In this document: positions 9,898 through 21,900 of the stretch, piece by piece
Numbering within the stretch: the stretch's first letter is position 1
Layout of the letters: each line of letters starts with the position of its first letter
NCBI RefSeq assembly: GCF_000003195.3
Contig: NC_012878.2
Location: forward strand, 20,622,641-20,686,640
From: Sorghum bicolor
Taxonomy: Eukaryota > Streptophyta > Magnoliopsida > Poales > Poaceae
Length of the DNA stretch: 64,000 nucleotides
Direction: 5' to 3'
Notes under the pieces: model-generated
What the model was told of the DNA's origin: nothing
Seen by the model: the letters and a program-made list of their open reading frames with translations, nothing else
Databases searched by the model: none
Program-made: the position numbers and the translations under genes

Positions 9898-12800
9898 TGT
9901 AACACCCCAGTGTTATGGTTGCATTAATCATGTGCATAGCATGAGCATCATCATCATCTACTCAAAGCATATCATGATCATCATCTATCTTGAGCCATGT
10001 CATGCTATGCTAAAATGTGTTTTAAATTGCTTAAATAGGCTTCCTATGCTTATGTTTGAGTGAACCATGCTTCTGTTTGTGCTCTATGCCTTGGTAATTA
10101 GTTTATCTATGCTTAACTTAACTTTGGGAACAATGTTCATGTTGATCACTTCTCCAAAATAATCACTTAAGTCATACTTATGTAAATAGGCCCTAAAAAC
10201 CTCTTTTGTTTAGGCTTTTAAAAAGTGTTTCATAAAATGTTTGCATGTCAAAACTTTCTACAGCACAGTTGTAGCAAATTTTATAAGGAACAAAAGTTGT
10301 TTTATGGCCATCTCATGAAAATGAACACAAATAGCTCAAAAGTGACCCACAAGGCAAAATTGGGGCTGTTTCCAACACTTAGGAAATTTTCTAAGTCCTG
10401 GAACGAAACCAGTTTGCTCGATCTATTTTGAAAACTTCATACCTCTCGATTCTAGGCCGATCTGACTTTTGCTCCAGTTGACAAAGTTGTAGATCTCGGC
10501 TAGTACTCCAACTTTGTCAACTACATCATGTTCTAATTCGCTCTAGTTTGGGAGTAAATCGTTGTCAAAGTAGCTCTGTCAGTCGGCCGTCGTTTTGTCT
10601 GAATCAGAATGGAGCTCACCGACGTGGCCGACCGGCGGCAGAGCAACGGCGACATTTGTCGTCCGTACGTCGTTCCTGGCCCCGCTTGTCAGCTCCCAAC
10701 GCGTGCCTGAGCGGAGTGGACGCGTCCACTTCCTCTCTGCCTCGCCTCTCTCGCCAGAAGAGCGCCCGCAGCGAGCTCACCGTCGCGAGCTCACTCCGGC
10801 GAGCTCGTGCGCGCTCCTCGCTGCGTTTCAGTCCACCAAACTCCACCCACAGCACCGCCGTGAGCCACTCTTCACTTCCCACCCTCTAACTCGCCGCGAA
10901 ACCCAACGGTGAGCCACCATTTCCTTCTTCCCCCAAATCGGGTCGCCGTGACCATCTTTTTCGGGCGAACTCAATGCCGAGCCCTGTGAAGCCTCTCGTC
11001 TTCTCTAGTTAGGTCCTAGAGGTTGCTTAGGTTCCTAGCTTGCGTTTGCGCCACTTGGTGGACGCTCTACCGAACTCTCCGTTGCCGGACACGATGCGCA
11101 GCGCCGCCGTGTTTCTGCCGGAGATGGGTGCTCTCGTGGCCAGCGTGTTCCACGAGGTTTCAAGCCAAGCCGCGCACCTAGGAAGCTTCGCCGTAGTTCA
11201 CTGGTGCTGTAGAAGGTCTTAGGTCACGCTCTACCGGCCTGAGGACTCCGGCGTAACGCCGAGCACCTCCGCCGAGCCGCCATCGTCGACGGCGAGCTCC
11301 TTCCGGTGGCTCCGCCGTGGGGAAAAGGGGGTCAATCGAGTCGCTAGAGTCTGGGGATCACGTTGGTGCCCTTGGTTTGGCCGGAGACCTCGCCGTCGTG
11401 GAGAAATCGCCGGCGAGAGTCGCCTCGGCCGTGAGGGAGAAGAACCTGACAGCCGGGGTCCACTGTCAGTGTCACCTCACTTCCCTCCTTTTCTTTTATT
11501 CAAAATCCAAATTTTTGGCTTTCTTGCAAAAATCATATCTCCTGTTTCTGAGATCCAAAAATTGTGAAACCAATTTTGTTGTATTCCTTGAGATGGCTAG
11601 TTTTTAATAAAAATATGAAAGGAACCATGTTTTCTGGGAAAATATTTAGTAAGGATTTAATCTTTTTATTCTTGGATAAATTCATATCTTTTGTTATACT
11701 GCTTAGTTTGCTCTAAACATTTTATGGTAGTCTCGGTGTAATACTAGAGTGCTTTGATAAATATTTCATGATTTTTGGAGTACTGCAGCTTTGATATGTA
11801 ATTTATGATTGAAATTTGGCTTGTTTCCTTGATTAAATTATATAAAATAATTGGTACTTATGCTGGTGCTCTACTTTGGTAGTAAACAGGTTTATGGTAT
11901 TCCACATATGTAAATAATTCTAAATCTGTTGTTTGGCACCATATAAATCATGTTTTCCAATTTATGAAATAATCACCTAGTTACATGTTAAAGGTATATC
12001 TTTAATTTGGTATGTGATTTGGCTCTGAAATTTTTATGGTGATGCTTTGGTGTTATACTTGTGCTCCTGTCATTTTTGTAGATTTTTCTGAGCTCTTTGA
12101 CTGAGCATCTTGTAATTATGCTTCTTTCTTGAATTAATTAATAAATACCTGGTTAAGTAAATGTTTGGGGGTGGTCATCTGATGTTCTAGTAACCTTGTG
12201 ATAGGCGTGTGTTCATAAGCCATGTGGTTGGCCTGGTTTGTGCCTTGGTTATGTCATCAAATAATTAATTATAGGGTTAAAGGCTATTCTGGTCAGCAAG
12301 GGAGCAATTTAACTTTTGCTTAATGATAATTTGGTTTTCTGGGCAACTTGTCTAAATCAAAGTTGTTGTAAACTTATTGAACTAGCTGTGGTTTAAATTT
12401 GGAGTCTTTGTGTCCAGTAGTTTAAAAGTTATGGCTGTCCCAAGTTGGGTTCCAGAAATAGGTGCTCTCTGTTTTTCTGGGACAGAACCTGGAACTTTGT
12501 TTAAAATGACTGGTTTGATGTATGAATCTTGCTGTGATGTTTAAAGATGATTTGTAGACAATTTCATAAGATTTACAGAATGTCCTCACCCATGTTTGTT
12601 GGATCTTTGTGGTAATAGTTATGATCTGTTTACTAAGCTCATCCTGCTGTTTGATGCTTGCTGTTATAGGCTATCATGATACGTTTTGGGCTAAGTTAAC
12701 TTGTTAACTTGTGCGAACTTGTTATAACTTTTGCTGCATAAATGAGTGTCCAGTGAGTTACTAATGTTGTCAAGCATTCATTCTTTTGTATGCACACCTT

Positions 12801-14478
12801 CTCATTCACCGAGCATGCAATAGGTGCATCGGACGCGGCAGTCTCCTTCGATCTGCAAGCGAATCCCAAAGGTCAGGAGGGCAACCCGGAAGTGGAGGTC
12901 CAGCAAGTCGGACTCGAGGAGCCCGAAGGAGAAGAAGTTGAGTGCCCAAATCACGAGCCAGCTTCGTTCGTGAAAGGCAAGCCCCGGAGCATTCTAAGCC
13001 TCCCTTTAATTTTGAAAGTTTATTTAATATGTTATATCTATTGGTGCATTAAGTATAGGAGTTGTGATGAAACCTTTACTGCATTTTACTCCATCCTTGT
13101 CAGATACTTTACCCTACCTTGGTTGTAGAGTTAGGATCGAGTAGCAACTTAGCCATGCTGAATCGGTAGAAGTCGGGTGATTTCCTGTCACCTGCGCGAT
13201 ATATGGTTGTGTCGGATCACGATGGTCTATATGTGCTATCGTGGCTGGAACCTGATTAATTTGACTTAAGCCGGGCGGAGTTTTGCAAGTTTGTAGTAAC
13301 TCCATCTGTGGCAGCTAAGGACCGATCGTTGTACGTCCTCTTGTCATGTTGAACGCATGATTAACACATAGTTGGCCGGATAACTCGTTCCGACCGCGAA
13401 GCCGAGTAGTATGACTCAGGCCGGAAGACCAGCAAGTATAAAGTGCGCACTACCGGAGGAAGTGTGGCGTGCGGGGGACCATTGGCGTAAGCCCAAAGGC
13501 AGGTGAGTTAAAATTCCTGACCTCCCTGGCAGAGTGGTAGCCCTAGGAGTGCGGCGCTGATCGGAGCCGCGATTCCTGAGTCGTACCAAAGGTGACCCGT
13601 TGGCTCTCTGACGGGGGATGCTTGGGTGAGTGCTAGGAATAACCCTCCAGCTGGATAGGAATTCGATTCGAATCGCCGTCTCTCCCGGTTAGTGAGAACT
13701 TGACAGAGCAGCGGCAAACGTAGCATTCACTAATAAACTTGGTTCATGATAATGATGATAGCAAAGAAGAACATATGATGAATTTGATATGGTTATTATT
13801 GTTTGCAATAATCAAGTGATGTGTTGTAGCACAGGTGCTAATCTAAGTGGTAGGCTGATGATAAATAAATATGATGCTCTTACATTGGGTTAGTCTTAAT
13901 AAAGGCTTTTGGCAAAATATCGAGTCAACCAGCTCTACTTTTATATATTAGCCTTGCATGATCCTTGGTGTCTTTTATGTTTTACTAGACGGGTAAGTCT
14001 AGCTGAGTACATTCTGATACTCAGGGTTTATTCCCACCTGTTGCAGATGACATCTTTTATGACGGCTTCTGCAAGACCTGTCTCCATCCCGCTGGGGATG
14101 AGGACTAACCGTTGGGCACGGTTCTCTAACAAACTCGTACCTGTTGCTTTTGGAAGGATGGCATAGACTCTGGCAGTAACTCAAACTTAAGAACTGAATT
14201 TGGAAAGTGTGTGTGTAACTATTTTGCTTCCGCTACTTAAAACCAGTGTTGTAATAACTTAATATTCCGATGTGGTGCCGCTTCGACGGCAATGTATGAC
14301 TTTGTAACAATCGCTGTGTTGTGCTGAATTAATACGATCTTGGTTTGTTGCAAGTTGGTTTGAAGTCCTTCGCGATTTCAATTGACTACTGGGATTATAT
14401 GGGCTCAAGTTTGGAAACTTGATTGCTTGTCAATCGTTTCTACACTTGAACTCTTATAATTTGGTCAGTTCTGTGACA
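9898..14478 (+). repeat. Long Tekay-type LTR, complete 3' copy (4581 bp)
   Basis: It starts TGTAACACC and ends CAGTTCTGTGACA. The inverted copy at 18908-23507 starts, read on the plus strand, TGTCACAGAACTG and ends GGTGTTACA, which fixes both termini. It matches 679-4895 closely, with a 20-base deletion near 10707. The last 380 bases have no counterpart in the first copy. The base after the end belongs to an Athila/LARD-type LTR fragment, so this element appears to have inserted into that LTR. The expected matching target duplication would lie left of the window. Confidence 0.92.
14046..14108 (+). other. Conserved short frame at the 3' part of the Tekay LTR
   Basis: Following a splice-acceptor-like TTGCAG, a frame reads DDIFYDGFCKTCLHPAGDED and then TAA. 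The inverted LTR (minus strand, 19274-19336) has the same peptide with His for Pro and the same stop. The two DNA copies differ at five bases in these 21 codons. Four differences are silent third-position changes and one is Pro to His. Just after the stop they differ by an indel and substitutions. That pattern hints at coding constraint. The first LTR shares the frame until its breakpoint at 4895. Confidence 0.4.
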
Positions 14479-14779
14479 GCGGGCGCCCAGGGGGCTAGGG
14501 CGGGTGCCCTGCCTGTGGGCCCGCTCGACCTCCCGCTCGTTCGTGTGGCTTCTAGAACCTTCTAGATCGAGGAAAATTAGCGCACAAGTTAATATCTCTA
14601 TGTAAACCCGACGTGTGGGCCTTTCTTCTATATTTCCTGATAACCCCCTGCAGAAATAGGTAAACATCAAAACTCGTGGAATTGTGTGAGATCAAACCCT
14701 AATTCTAGGTGATGTTTGTATATTGGTCCTTTCCCTTATTTATTTCATAGTTAAAATTGATACTTAAGAACCATCAGCA
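14479..14779 (-). repeat. Athila/LARD-type LTR fragment, 5'-most 300 bp
   Basis: It aligns along its whole length to 17390-17689, including the GC-rich core, TTTCCTGATAACCCCCTGCAG and the terminus. On the minus strand it starts TGCTGATGG, against TGTCGACGG in the complete LTR. Its continuation is cut off at 14478 by the Tekay LTR and presumably resumes left of the window. Confidence 0.75.
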
Positions 14780-14935
14780 CTGGCCTCAAAAGCTCGCTTG
14801 CGAGTTTTAGTCGCAGAGTACACAGTGTTGTAATTCTCTTGTGTAAGAGCATCACTGACAAACTCATTGAAGGTGGCACACTTAGTGTGGCCCATAGTCT
14901 TCAATAGTTTGGGACCAAGACCCCTCTTCCTTAAT
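14780..14935 (-). pseudogene. Tekay-type gag fragment
   Basis: Its minus strand matches the gag segment at about 6100-6240: GPKLLKTMG-like sequence, CATFNEFVSDALT, then TKTRKRAFEA. It is not a copy of the plus-strand element nearby, since many positions differ. It probably belonged to the minus-strand Tekay element whose LTR lies at 18908-23507. The neighbouring Athila-type gag frame runs into it and stops inside it. Confidence 0.75.
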
Positions 14936-16186
14936 TGAGCCAAAGTCAGAATCCATTAAGGCTTCTTCCTTATCCATCCATTCTACACATTCCAGCCATT
15001 TAGAACTTATGATCAAGACAGGGGAGCTGATAGAATCTTCTCTATGGCTTAGCTCTCCTTCTATGGCATTACTTGACATGCCATCCTTATGGTCTTTATG
15101 ACTCCTATGGTTTGATCGTCTTGATGGATTGTTAGGATCATCATGAGACTTAAAAGGAGAGGGATAAGAAGGGTCTCTAAGGTCAAGGATGGATTTAGAT
15201 TTTGTGAACATGGAAGGGGAGCAGATAGAATCTTCTATATGGTTTAGCTCTCCTTCACTTGATATGTCATCCTCGACTTCTTCATAACAGGACCTAGGAC
15301 ATTCTCTAAGAGAACCATTATTGCAAGGATTTGAATTGTCCCTGCTTGAAAGTCTCTTATGGAACCAGAAGTCTAAACCATCAGTATCTAAAAGATTTAA
15401 GGTCGGAATTCCTTCCTCCCTTGGAGAATTTTGGGGTATTGATGGTTTAGGATTGATCGCTAAAGTTTGGGATTGAAGTGGTTGTGATCTGGCTATCGAA
15501 ACTTCTTCTTCTTGTCTAGGAACTAGTTCTTTCTCTTTCTCAGGGATATAAATGCTAAGAAACTTTCCACTCAATGAATCAATTAAATCCCTAGCTTCAC
15601 TAGCAGGTAGGTGATAGAAGGTTCCTCTAGAGGCTGTATTCAAGGTTTGCTTATTTTCCCTACTAAGGCCCTCAAAAAAGTGAATTAGAAGAACTTCTTC
15701 TGGAATAGAAAGCTTTGGGCCACTTAGAGTAAGGTTAATAAAGTGGTCCCATGATTTGCCAAGAGATTCTTCTTCTAGTTGTCTAAAAGAAATAATCTCA
15801 CGCCGAAGTTCCGCCACTTTGGAGATTGGAAAATATTTAAAAAGAAAACTATTATATAACTCCTTCCAATCTCCATGAACACTCCCTACTTTGAGTTTAT
15901 ACCAATGTCTAGCTTTTCCCGTTAAGGAGAACGGAAAGAGCTTCCATTTAACGGTCTCATCAGACATGCCTTCAATGCGAAGGAGATCACAGACTCGATA
16001 AAACTCTCTTAGGTGTGTGTATGGGTTTTCCTCACCTTCTCCTGAGAAAGGTTCTTTTTGAACAAATTCTATGTATTCGGGGTCTATCTCAAAACTAGAT
16101 GTCATGATAGGCTTTGAAGATTTTGGTGGTTCGAGATGTGTGCCCGTAGGTCTATGAAACTCATAGATAGACATGTTTGCATTCAT
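14882..16186 (-). CDS. gag: Athila/LARD-type Gag-like protein, 3' end chimeric
   Basis: An uninterrupted minus-strand frame of 434 codons begins MNANMSIYEF. It carries a retrotransposon capsid domain at residues of about 30-180 (FSGEGEENPYTHLREFYRV, WKLFPFSLTGKARHWY, FRQLEEESLGKSWDHF, LIHFFEGLS). A Ser/Asp/Glu-rich tail follows, with repeated phrases such as EGELNHIEDSI and EGELSHREDSI. I see no zinc knuckle. The LTR and tRNA-Asp primer site lie directly upstream, as expected for gag. No pol is found, so the source looks like a non-autonomous LARD or a truncated Athila. The last 18 or so codons are read from an unrelated Tekay gag fragment, so the natural C-terminus is lost. Confidence 0.75.
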   Translation of the reverse strand: MNANMSIYEFHRPTGTHLEPPKSSKPIMTSSFEIDPEYIEFVQKEPFSGEGEENPYTHLREFYRVCDLLRIEGMSDETVKWKLFPFSLTGKARHWYKLKVGSVHGDWKELYNSFLFKYFPISKVAELRREIISFRQLEEESLGKSWDHFINLTLSGPKLSIPEEVLLIHFFEGLSRENKQTLNTASRGTFYHLPASEARDLIDSLSGKFLSIYIPEKEKELVPRQEEEVSIARSQPLQSQTLAINPKPSIPQNSPREEGIPTLNLLDTDGLDFWFHKRLSSRDNSNPCNNGSLRECPRSCYEEVEDDISSEGELNHIEDSICSPSMFTKSKSILDLRDPSYPSPFKSHDDPNNPSRRSNHRSHKDHKDGMSSNAIEGELSHREDSISSPVLIISSKWLECVEWMDKEEALMDSDFGSIKEEGSWSQTIEDYGPH

Positions 16187-16324
16187 GATAGACCAGAAAT
16201 CAAGGATTAGATAAGAAGAAAGAATAGCAGAGATGAAGCAAAGGATAAAAGGAAATATATATATTTTTTATTTTATTTTTTTAGAAAATGATTAAGCTAG
16301 TTCGTAGTCAACCCAGCAACCGTT

Positions 16325-16342
16325 TCCCTGGCAATGGCGCCA
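16325..16342 (-). other. Primer-binding site, tRNA-Asp type
   Basis: The minus strand reads TGGCGCCATTGCCAGGGA, a near match to the complement of the tRNA-Asp 3' end used by Athila and Tat elements. It lies eight bases inside the LTR terminus at 16351. Confidence 0.8.
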
Positions 16343-16350
16343 AAAATGCT

Positions 16351-17689
16351 TGTTGACACTTGCTAACACCACTTGAATACTAGGTTGTCATCCCCAGCAT
16401 GGCACTAGAGTGTACTATGGTATTTATACGCACACAGATAAATCCGCAAGCGTACGGATACCGCTGTAGCTTTTACCCGGTTAAAGGTTTTATCATATCC
16501 ACAGGGAAACGGGAGAACCAACTACGCTCTAACTTAACCAAGATAGATAGATAAGTGTAAATAGGAAAGATGGTAGTATTGAATAAGAACAATATTAAAG
16601 ATAAGATAACAATGGGTAATAATAGGGGAATAGAGAGTTGAGCAATCTAGTATACGGGCGATGGTAGCAGAATAGAGAGGATAACTATGGTTTCTCTACT
16701 TCAAAGGGGTATGTCTATGTCTGGGACGAACCACGTGATAAGAATACACCACAAAGGATGCTTATCCATAGGCCAATAAACCCTACCCGTCCTGCTAACA
16801 CGAGGTGGACTACAGGGGACCAACGTAACTGTCACCTACGCGGCCTACCACACGATCGAGCTAGACAGGGGATATTCACAAGTAATCTAGGTCTAAGCAC
16901 CACGCTTACACCTATACTACAACTCTAACCTATAGGGTCCTATAGATTAGAAGTACTCAAAAGAGTTGTGAACCAGAACATACATCATTAGTAATTGCAT
17001 AATGAATTAGAAGTAGATTACCAGAGTCATCCCATGAGCAAGCTTGATTAGAGCTTGATCATGGCGAAGTACAACCAGAGGAAGAACCGACAGGACGGCC
17101 TCTCCTCCAATCCTCCCTCGCTCTCCATCTCGCTACTATCTAGATCTACTCTAGTTTAGAGATGAGAGGAGAGCTCTCATCTCCAAACCCTAGCTTTTGC
17201 TCTGTCTATGAATAATGAATAGGGATCAAGGGGTGCCTCGTCCAGGGGCCAGGGGGTCTGCTTATATAGTCCCCTCAAGTGAATCGGGGCCGTCGGATCA
17301 AACCGACATTGACTGAACGGTTATCCTTGATCCTTTAGGTCGGTGGAGCGTAATCCGTGAAAGGAGTCCTGATTGGACTCTTTAGCTGGGCGGGTGTCCA
17401 AGGGGGAGGGCGGGCGCCCTGCCCCCGAGCCCGCTCGGCCTCCCGTTCGTTCCCGTGGCTTCTGGAGTCTTCTAGATGATAGAAAATTGCGCGGCACGTT
17501 CATATCTCTATGTAATCCCGACATGTGGGCCTTTCCTCCATATTTCCTGATAACCCCCTGCAGAAATAGACAAACACCAAAACTGGTGGAATTCTGTCAG
17601 ATAAAACCCTAAGTTTAGGTGTTGGTTGTATTTGGATCCTTTTCCTTGTTTATTTGCTGATTATATTTGGTACTTAAAGACCGTCGACA
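16351..17689 (-). repeat. Athila/LARD-type 5' LTR (about 1.34 kb)
   Basis: On the minus strand it starts TGTCGACGG and ends AAGTGTCAACA, followed by the primer-binding site. Near its 3' end it carries the block TATCCGTACGCTTGCGGAT that is shared with other LTRs in this window (17690-17852 and 26881-28081). It shares overall order with the LTR at 26881-28081, so the two families are related. Its first 300 bases are repeated at 14479-14779. Confidence 0.8.
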
Positions 17690-17852
17690 CTACCAAAAAT
17701 AATTATATAGTTATCCTTGGGCGATCTTGAATCTTAATTAGTACACTCACATTCCCTGTGGAAAATCGATACTCTGGAATACTCCCGGGTGAAAGCTACA
17801 TCGGTATCCGTGCGCTTGCGGATTTTTCTGTTTGCGTTTAAAATACCCAACA
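17690..17852 (+). repeat. LTR-end fragment in opposite orientation
   Basis: This short stretch contains, on the plus strand, TATCCGTGCGCTTGCGGAT and ends AATACCCAACA. It resembles the terminal part of the neighbouring LTR but is inverted relative to it. No primer-binding site follows, so it is a truncated relic. Confidence 0.55.
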
Positions 17853-18893
17853 CGTCCCATGGAGTCTGCCCATCCGCATTGCAGGTCCAACCCGTCTATG
17901 TGGGTCTGCCCCCATGTGGAGGGATAACTCCCTGCACAGCGAACCACTGCAAGCTTCGTAACGTATTCACCTCCCACTAGGAGTACTGAGGTGGCTCTGG
18001 GTACCCTACTGACTGCAACACCCTTCACAGCAGGGTAGGAGTACCAATCTCACTCAAAAAGGTGTCACTGGGGAGAGGTGAGGCGGGTATGTCCATCTAT
18101 GAAAAGGAATAACTGTGGGTGAGAGAGGATTATTAAAGAAATACTTATTAATTAAAAAGGAACGACATTGTAAGGGAAGGAGTTGATAGAATGTATGTAT
18201 GTATGAATGCGATATGATGCATACACGATCCATTCGTCCTCACAAACTTAGAAAATTATCATTCTAACAGATATACGGTGGTATACATTCAACTGTCAAT
18301 ACGGTAACTAACAACTTACACACGTGCTGTTAGAGTACCTGCACAAAACTTCATTGCAGCCCAAACAAGTCCCAATATATCACTCAAGAAAGCAGTAAAC
18401 TAAGTGCACATCACTTGCACATGCTCCAGCATGCACAAACAATGACACCACATCAACTCAAAAAATTAATTACTCCCAATTAAGTTTCTTTCATGGTTCT
18501 ATGGTTAGACATGCAACCACTCCAGAAAACCACCGCGAACACTCCCCTAGACCGCCGTTTGGACGATCATGCTCTCACAACTCACATTTACCTGAGCGTA
18601 GGTGCGGCGTTGCATAATTTTAAATCTAGCGACATATGTGGCTAATTCACATATGAAGGCTACCTCTACCATTAGACCACAGGGTAGCATAGTGCGGTCA
18701 TCACACATCCATACATGAGTACTTCCGAAGATGCAAAATTAAAACCCCAAGTCAGTACTTATATAGCCACCTAATGTCCTTATATGGGCAAGGAGGATTC
18801 GACCACTGGCATACTTTAGGTGCTGTTTTGTACAATTTATTTAAAATTTCTTTTATTTTCAATACACAAACGATGCATTTAACACTGAACCTT
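17853..18893 (-). mobile_element. Untranslated leader of a minus-strand Tekay element, truncated
   Basis: The sequence between the primer-binding site at 18894-18905 and the break at about 17852 has no convincing reading frame. Its place directly after LTR and primer site, read on the minus strand, makes it the 5' leader. Gag is missing here, but a matching gag fragment survives at 14780-14935. Confidence 0.55.
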
Positions 18894-18905
18894 GCTCCGA
18901 TGCCA
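18894..18905 (-). other. Primer-binding site, initiator tRNA-Met type
   Basis: The minus strand reads TGGCATCGGAGC two bases after the LTR end. This is a two-mismatch version of the TGGTATCAGAGC site used by chromoviruses. Confidence 0.75.
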
Positions 18906-18907
18906 GC

Positions 18908-21900
18908 TGTCACAGAACTGACCAACTTATAAGAGTTCAAGTGTAGAAACGATCGTGCTGACAATCAAGTTTCCAAACTTGAGCCCATATAATCTCGGTA
19001 ATCAACTAAAACCACGAAGGATTTCAAACCAACTTTGCAACGAACCAAGATCGTAATAGTTCAGCACAACACATCGATTGTTACATATTTCATTCATTGT
19101 CGACGAAGCGACACCACATCGGAGTTTACTTAAGTTATTACAACACAAGTTCAAGTAGCGGAAGCAACATAGTTTTTACACACACATCACTGATTCTTGT
19201 TACCACTAGGGTTTCATCACATCCACCAAAAGCAACATAGGTACAAAGTCATTAGAGAACCGCGCCTAACGGTTTAGTCCTCATCCCCAGCGTGGTGAAG
19301 ACAGGTCTTGCAAAAACCGTCATAAAAGATGTCATCTGCAACAAGCAGGAATAAACATTGAGTACGATGATGTACTCAGCTAGACTTACCCGTCTAACCA
19401 CACATAAAAGACACCAAGGATCATGCAAGGATGAGTATAAAGTGGAGCTGGCTTGACTCATATACTTGCGAAAAAGCTTAAGTGGGATAGTAAATCGTTC
19501 TTATTAGCACCATTTCAATTATCACTAACCTACCACTAGATTAGCACCTAGACTAAGCACTTCACTTGATTATTAACAAACAATAATAACCATATCAAGT
19601 TTCAGCATTTGTTCTTTCTTGCTATCCTCAACATCATTAAAGAACCATTAAGTACTTAGTAAATGCTATGTTTGCCGCTGCTTTGTCAAGTTCTCACTAT
19701 CCGGGAGAGACGGCGATTCAAATCGATTCCTATCCAGCTGGAGGGTTACTCCTAGCACTCACTCATGCATCCCCCATTGGAGAGCAAGTGGGTCACCTTT
19801 GGTACGACTCAAGAATCGTGGCTCCGATCAGCACCGCACTTCCAGGGGCTGCCACTCTGCTAGGAAGATCAGGACTTTTAAAGCACCTGCCCTTGGTCTT
19901 ACGCCAATGGCCCCCGCACATTGCACTTCCTCCGGTAGTGCACACTTTATACTTGCTGGTCTTTCGGCCTGAGTCATACTACTAGGCTTCACGGTCGAAA
20001 CGAGTTATCCGGCCAACTAAGTGTCAGGCATGCATTCAACATGACAAGAGGACACACAACGATCAGTCCTTAGCTGCCACAGACGGAGTTACTACCACCT
20101 TACAAAACTTTGCCCGGCTTAAAATCATTTAAACCAGGTTCCTTTCCCACTATAGCAAAATATAGCCAACTGTGATCCAACAACAGACCCTATTTCGCGC
20201 AGGTGACAGGATATCACCCGACTTCTACCGTTTAAAGCATGGCTAAGCTACTACTCGATCCTGACTCTATATTAGGGTAAGGTGAGATATCTGGACAAGG
20301 AAAGGTATAATGCAGTAAGGGTTCCATAACAACTCCTATGCTTAATGCAACAATAGATATAACATAATCAAGCATGCTTTGAAATTAAAGTGGGAGACTT
20401 AAGAAGCTCCAGGGCTTGCCTTTCACGAATAACGCGGGCTCGTGACTAGGGCACTCGACCAACTCTTCGGGCTCCTCGGGTCCTGCTGGCTGGACCTCCG
20501 TCTCCTGGGTGACCTCCGGGCCTTATGGATTCACCCTCTCGAGCTCGAACGACGCTGCGATCTCCGGTGCACCTATTGCATGCACGCAATGGGTGAGGAA
20601 TGTATGCATACGAGGAGGTAATGGATGCTTGACATGATCAAGGTCACTACACCTCACTGGACACTCATTTACTGAGTAAACTTATGACAAGTTTAAACAA
20701 GAGTCCCACCATAACTTAACAAAGATGCAACTAATCAACACCAACAGTCAGCAACTACGCACAATAGGACAGTTCAAAGAATAACTCATAACTGGAGCTA
20801 TATAAATCCAACAGACATGAATTAAGATATTCTGGAAAGCTTATGAAATTGTTTACATTCCATCTTTAGATATCCCAGCAAGATTCATAAGTTAAACAAG
20901 CTAATTAAATAAAGTTCCAGGTTCTGTCCCAGAAAAACAGAGAGCACCTAGTTCTGGAACTTCACTTGGAAAAGCTATAACTCTTAAACTAGTAGGCCAA
21001 CTAACCCCAAATTTTAACTAAAGCTAGAAAACAAAGTTTACAAAAACTTTGGTATAGAGAAGTCTTCCAGAAAACGAAGCTAACATCAGGCAATAATCAA
21101 ATTTCTCCTTTGCTGTCCAGAACAGCTATTTAACCTTTAATTAATTATTTGTCAACACTGGAAAAGCATATTTGTTGTCAACCAAGTGACTCATAAGAAC
21201 AAACATGATACAAGATTACCAGAAAACCACATGTTAGCTACTAAATCCTTAATTATGAAGCCTTTATTAATTTAATTCAATAAAAGAGCATAATTAGGAG
21301 ATACCAGCAAGGATACTCAGAAAAATCTATAAAAATTACAGGAGCACAATCAAGGCACCTGGACCTCACCATAAAACTTTCAGAGCAATTGCACATGCCA
21401 AACTTAAGATATCCAATTAACATGTGACAAGGTGCTTATTACATAAATTAAGAAACATGGGTTCAAAAGTGTCAAACAACAGATTTCAGATTATTTACAA
21501 GATACTACTACCATAACCACAATTAACACCAAAGAAGAGCACCAGCATAAGCATACAACATTTACTATGAATTAAATAAAGATTAGAGCCATAATAGAAA
21601 CATAAATTACATGTCAGTGATACGTTGCTTCAAAAATCATGAGGTATTTACCAGAACATACTAGTACCACACAAAGCATAGCATAAAAATTTCATAGCAA
21701 TTGGAGCAGTATACCAACAGATATGAATTTACTTGGAAATAACAAGATTAATTCATAACAATTATTTTTCACAGAAAACAAGGAACATTGTATATTTTTA
21801 ATAAAAACTAGCCGTCTCAAGGAATGTCATGGAGCTCAGAAACAGGAGCTATGATTTTTGCAAGATTGCACAAAATCTAGAATTTGAATAAAAGAGAAGG

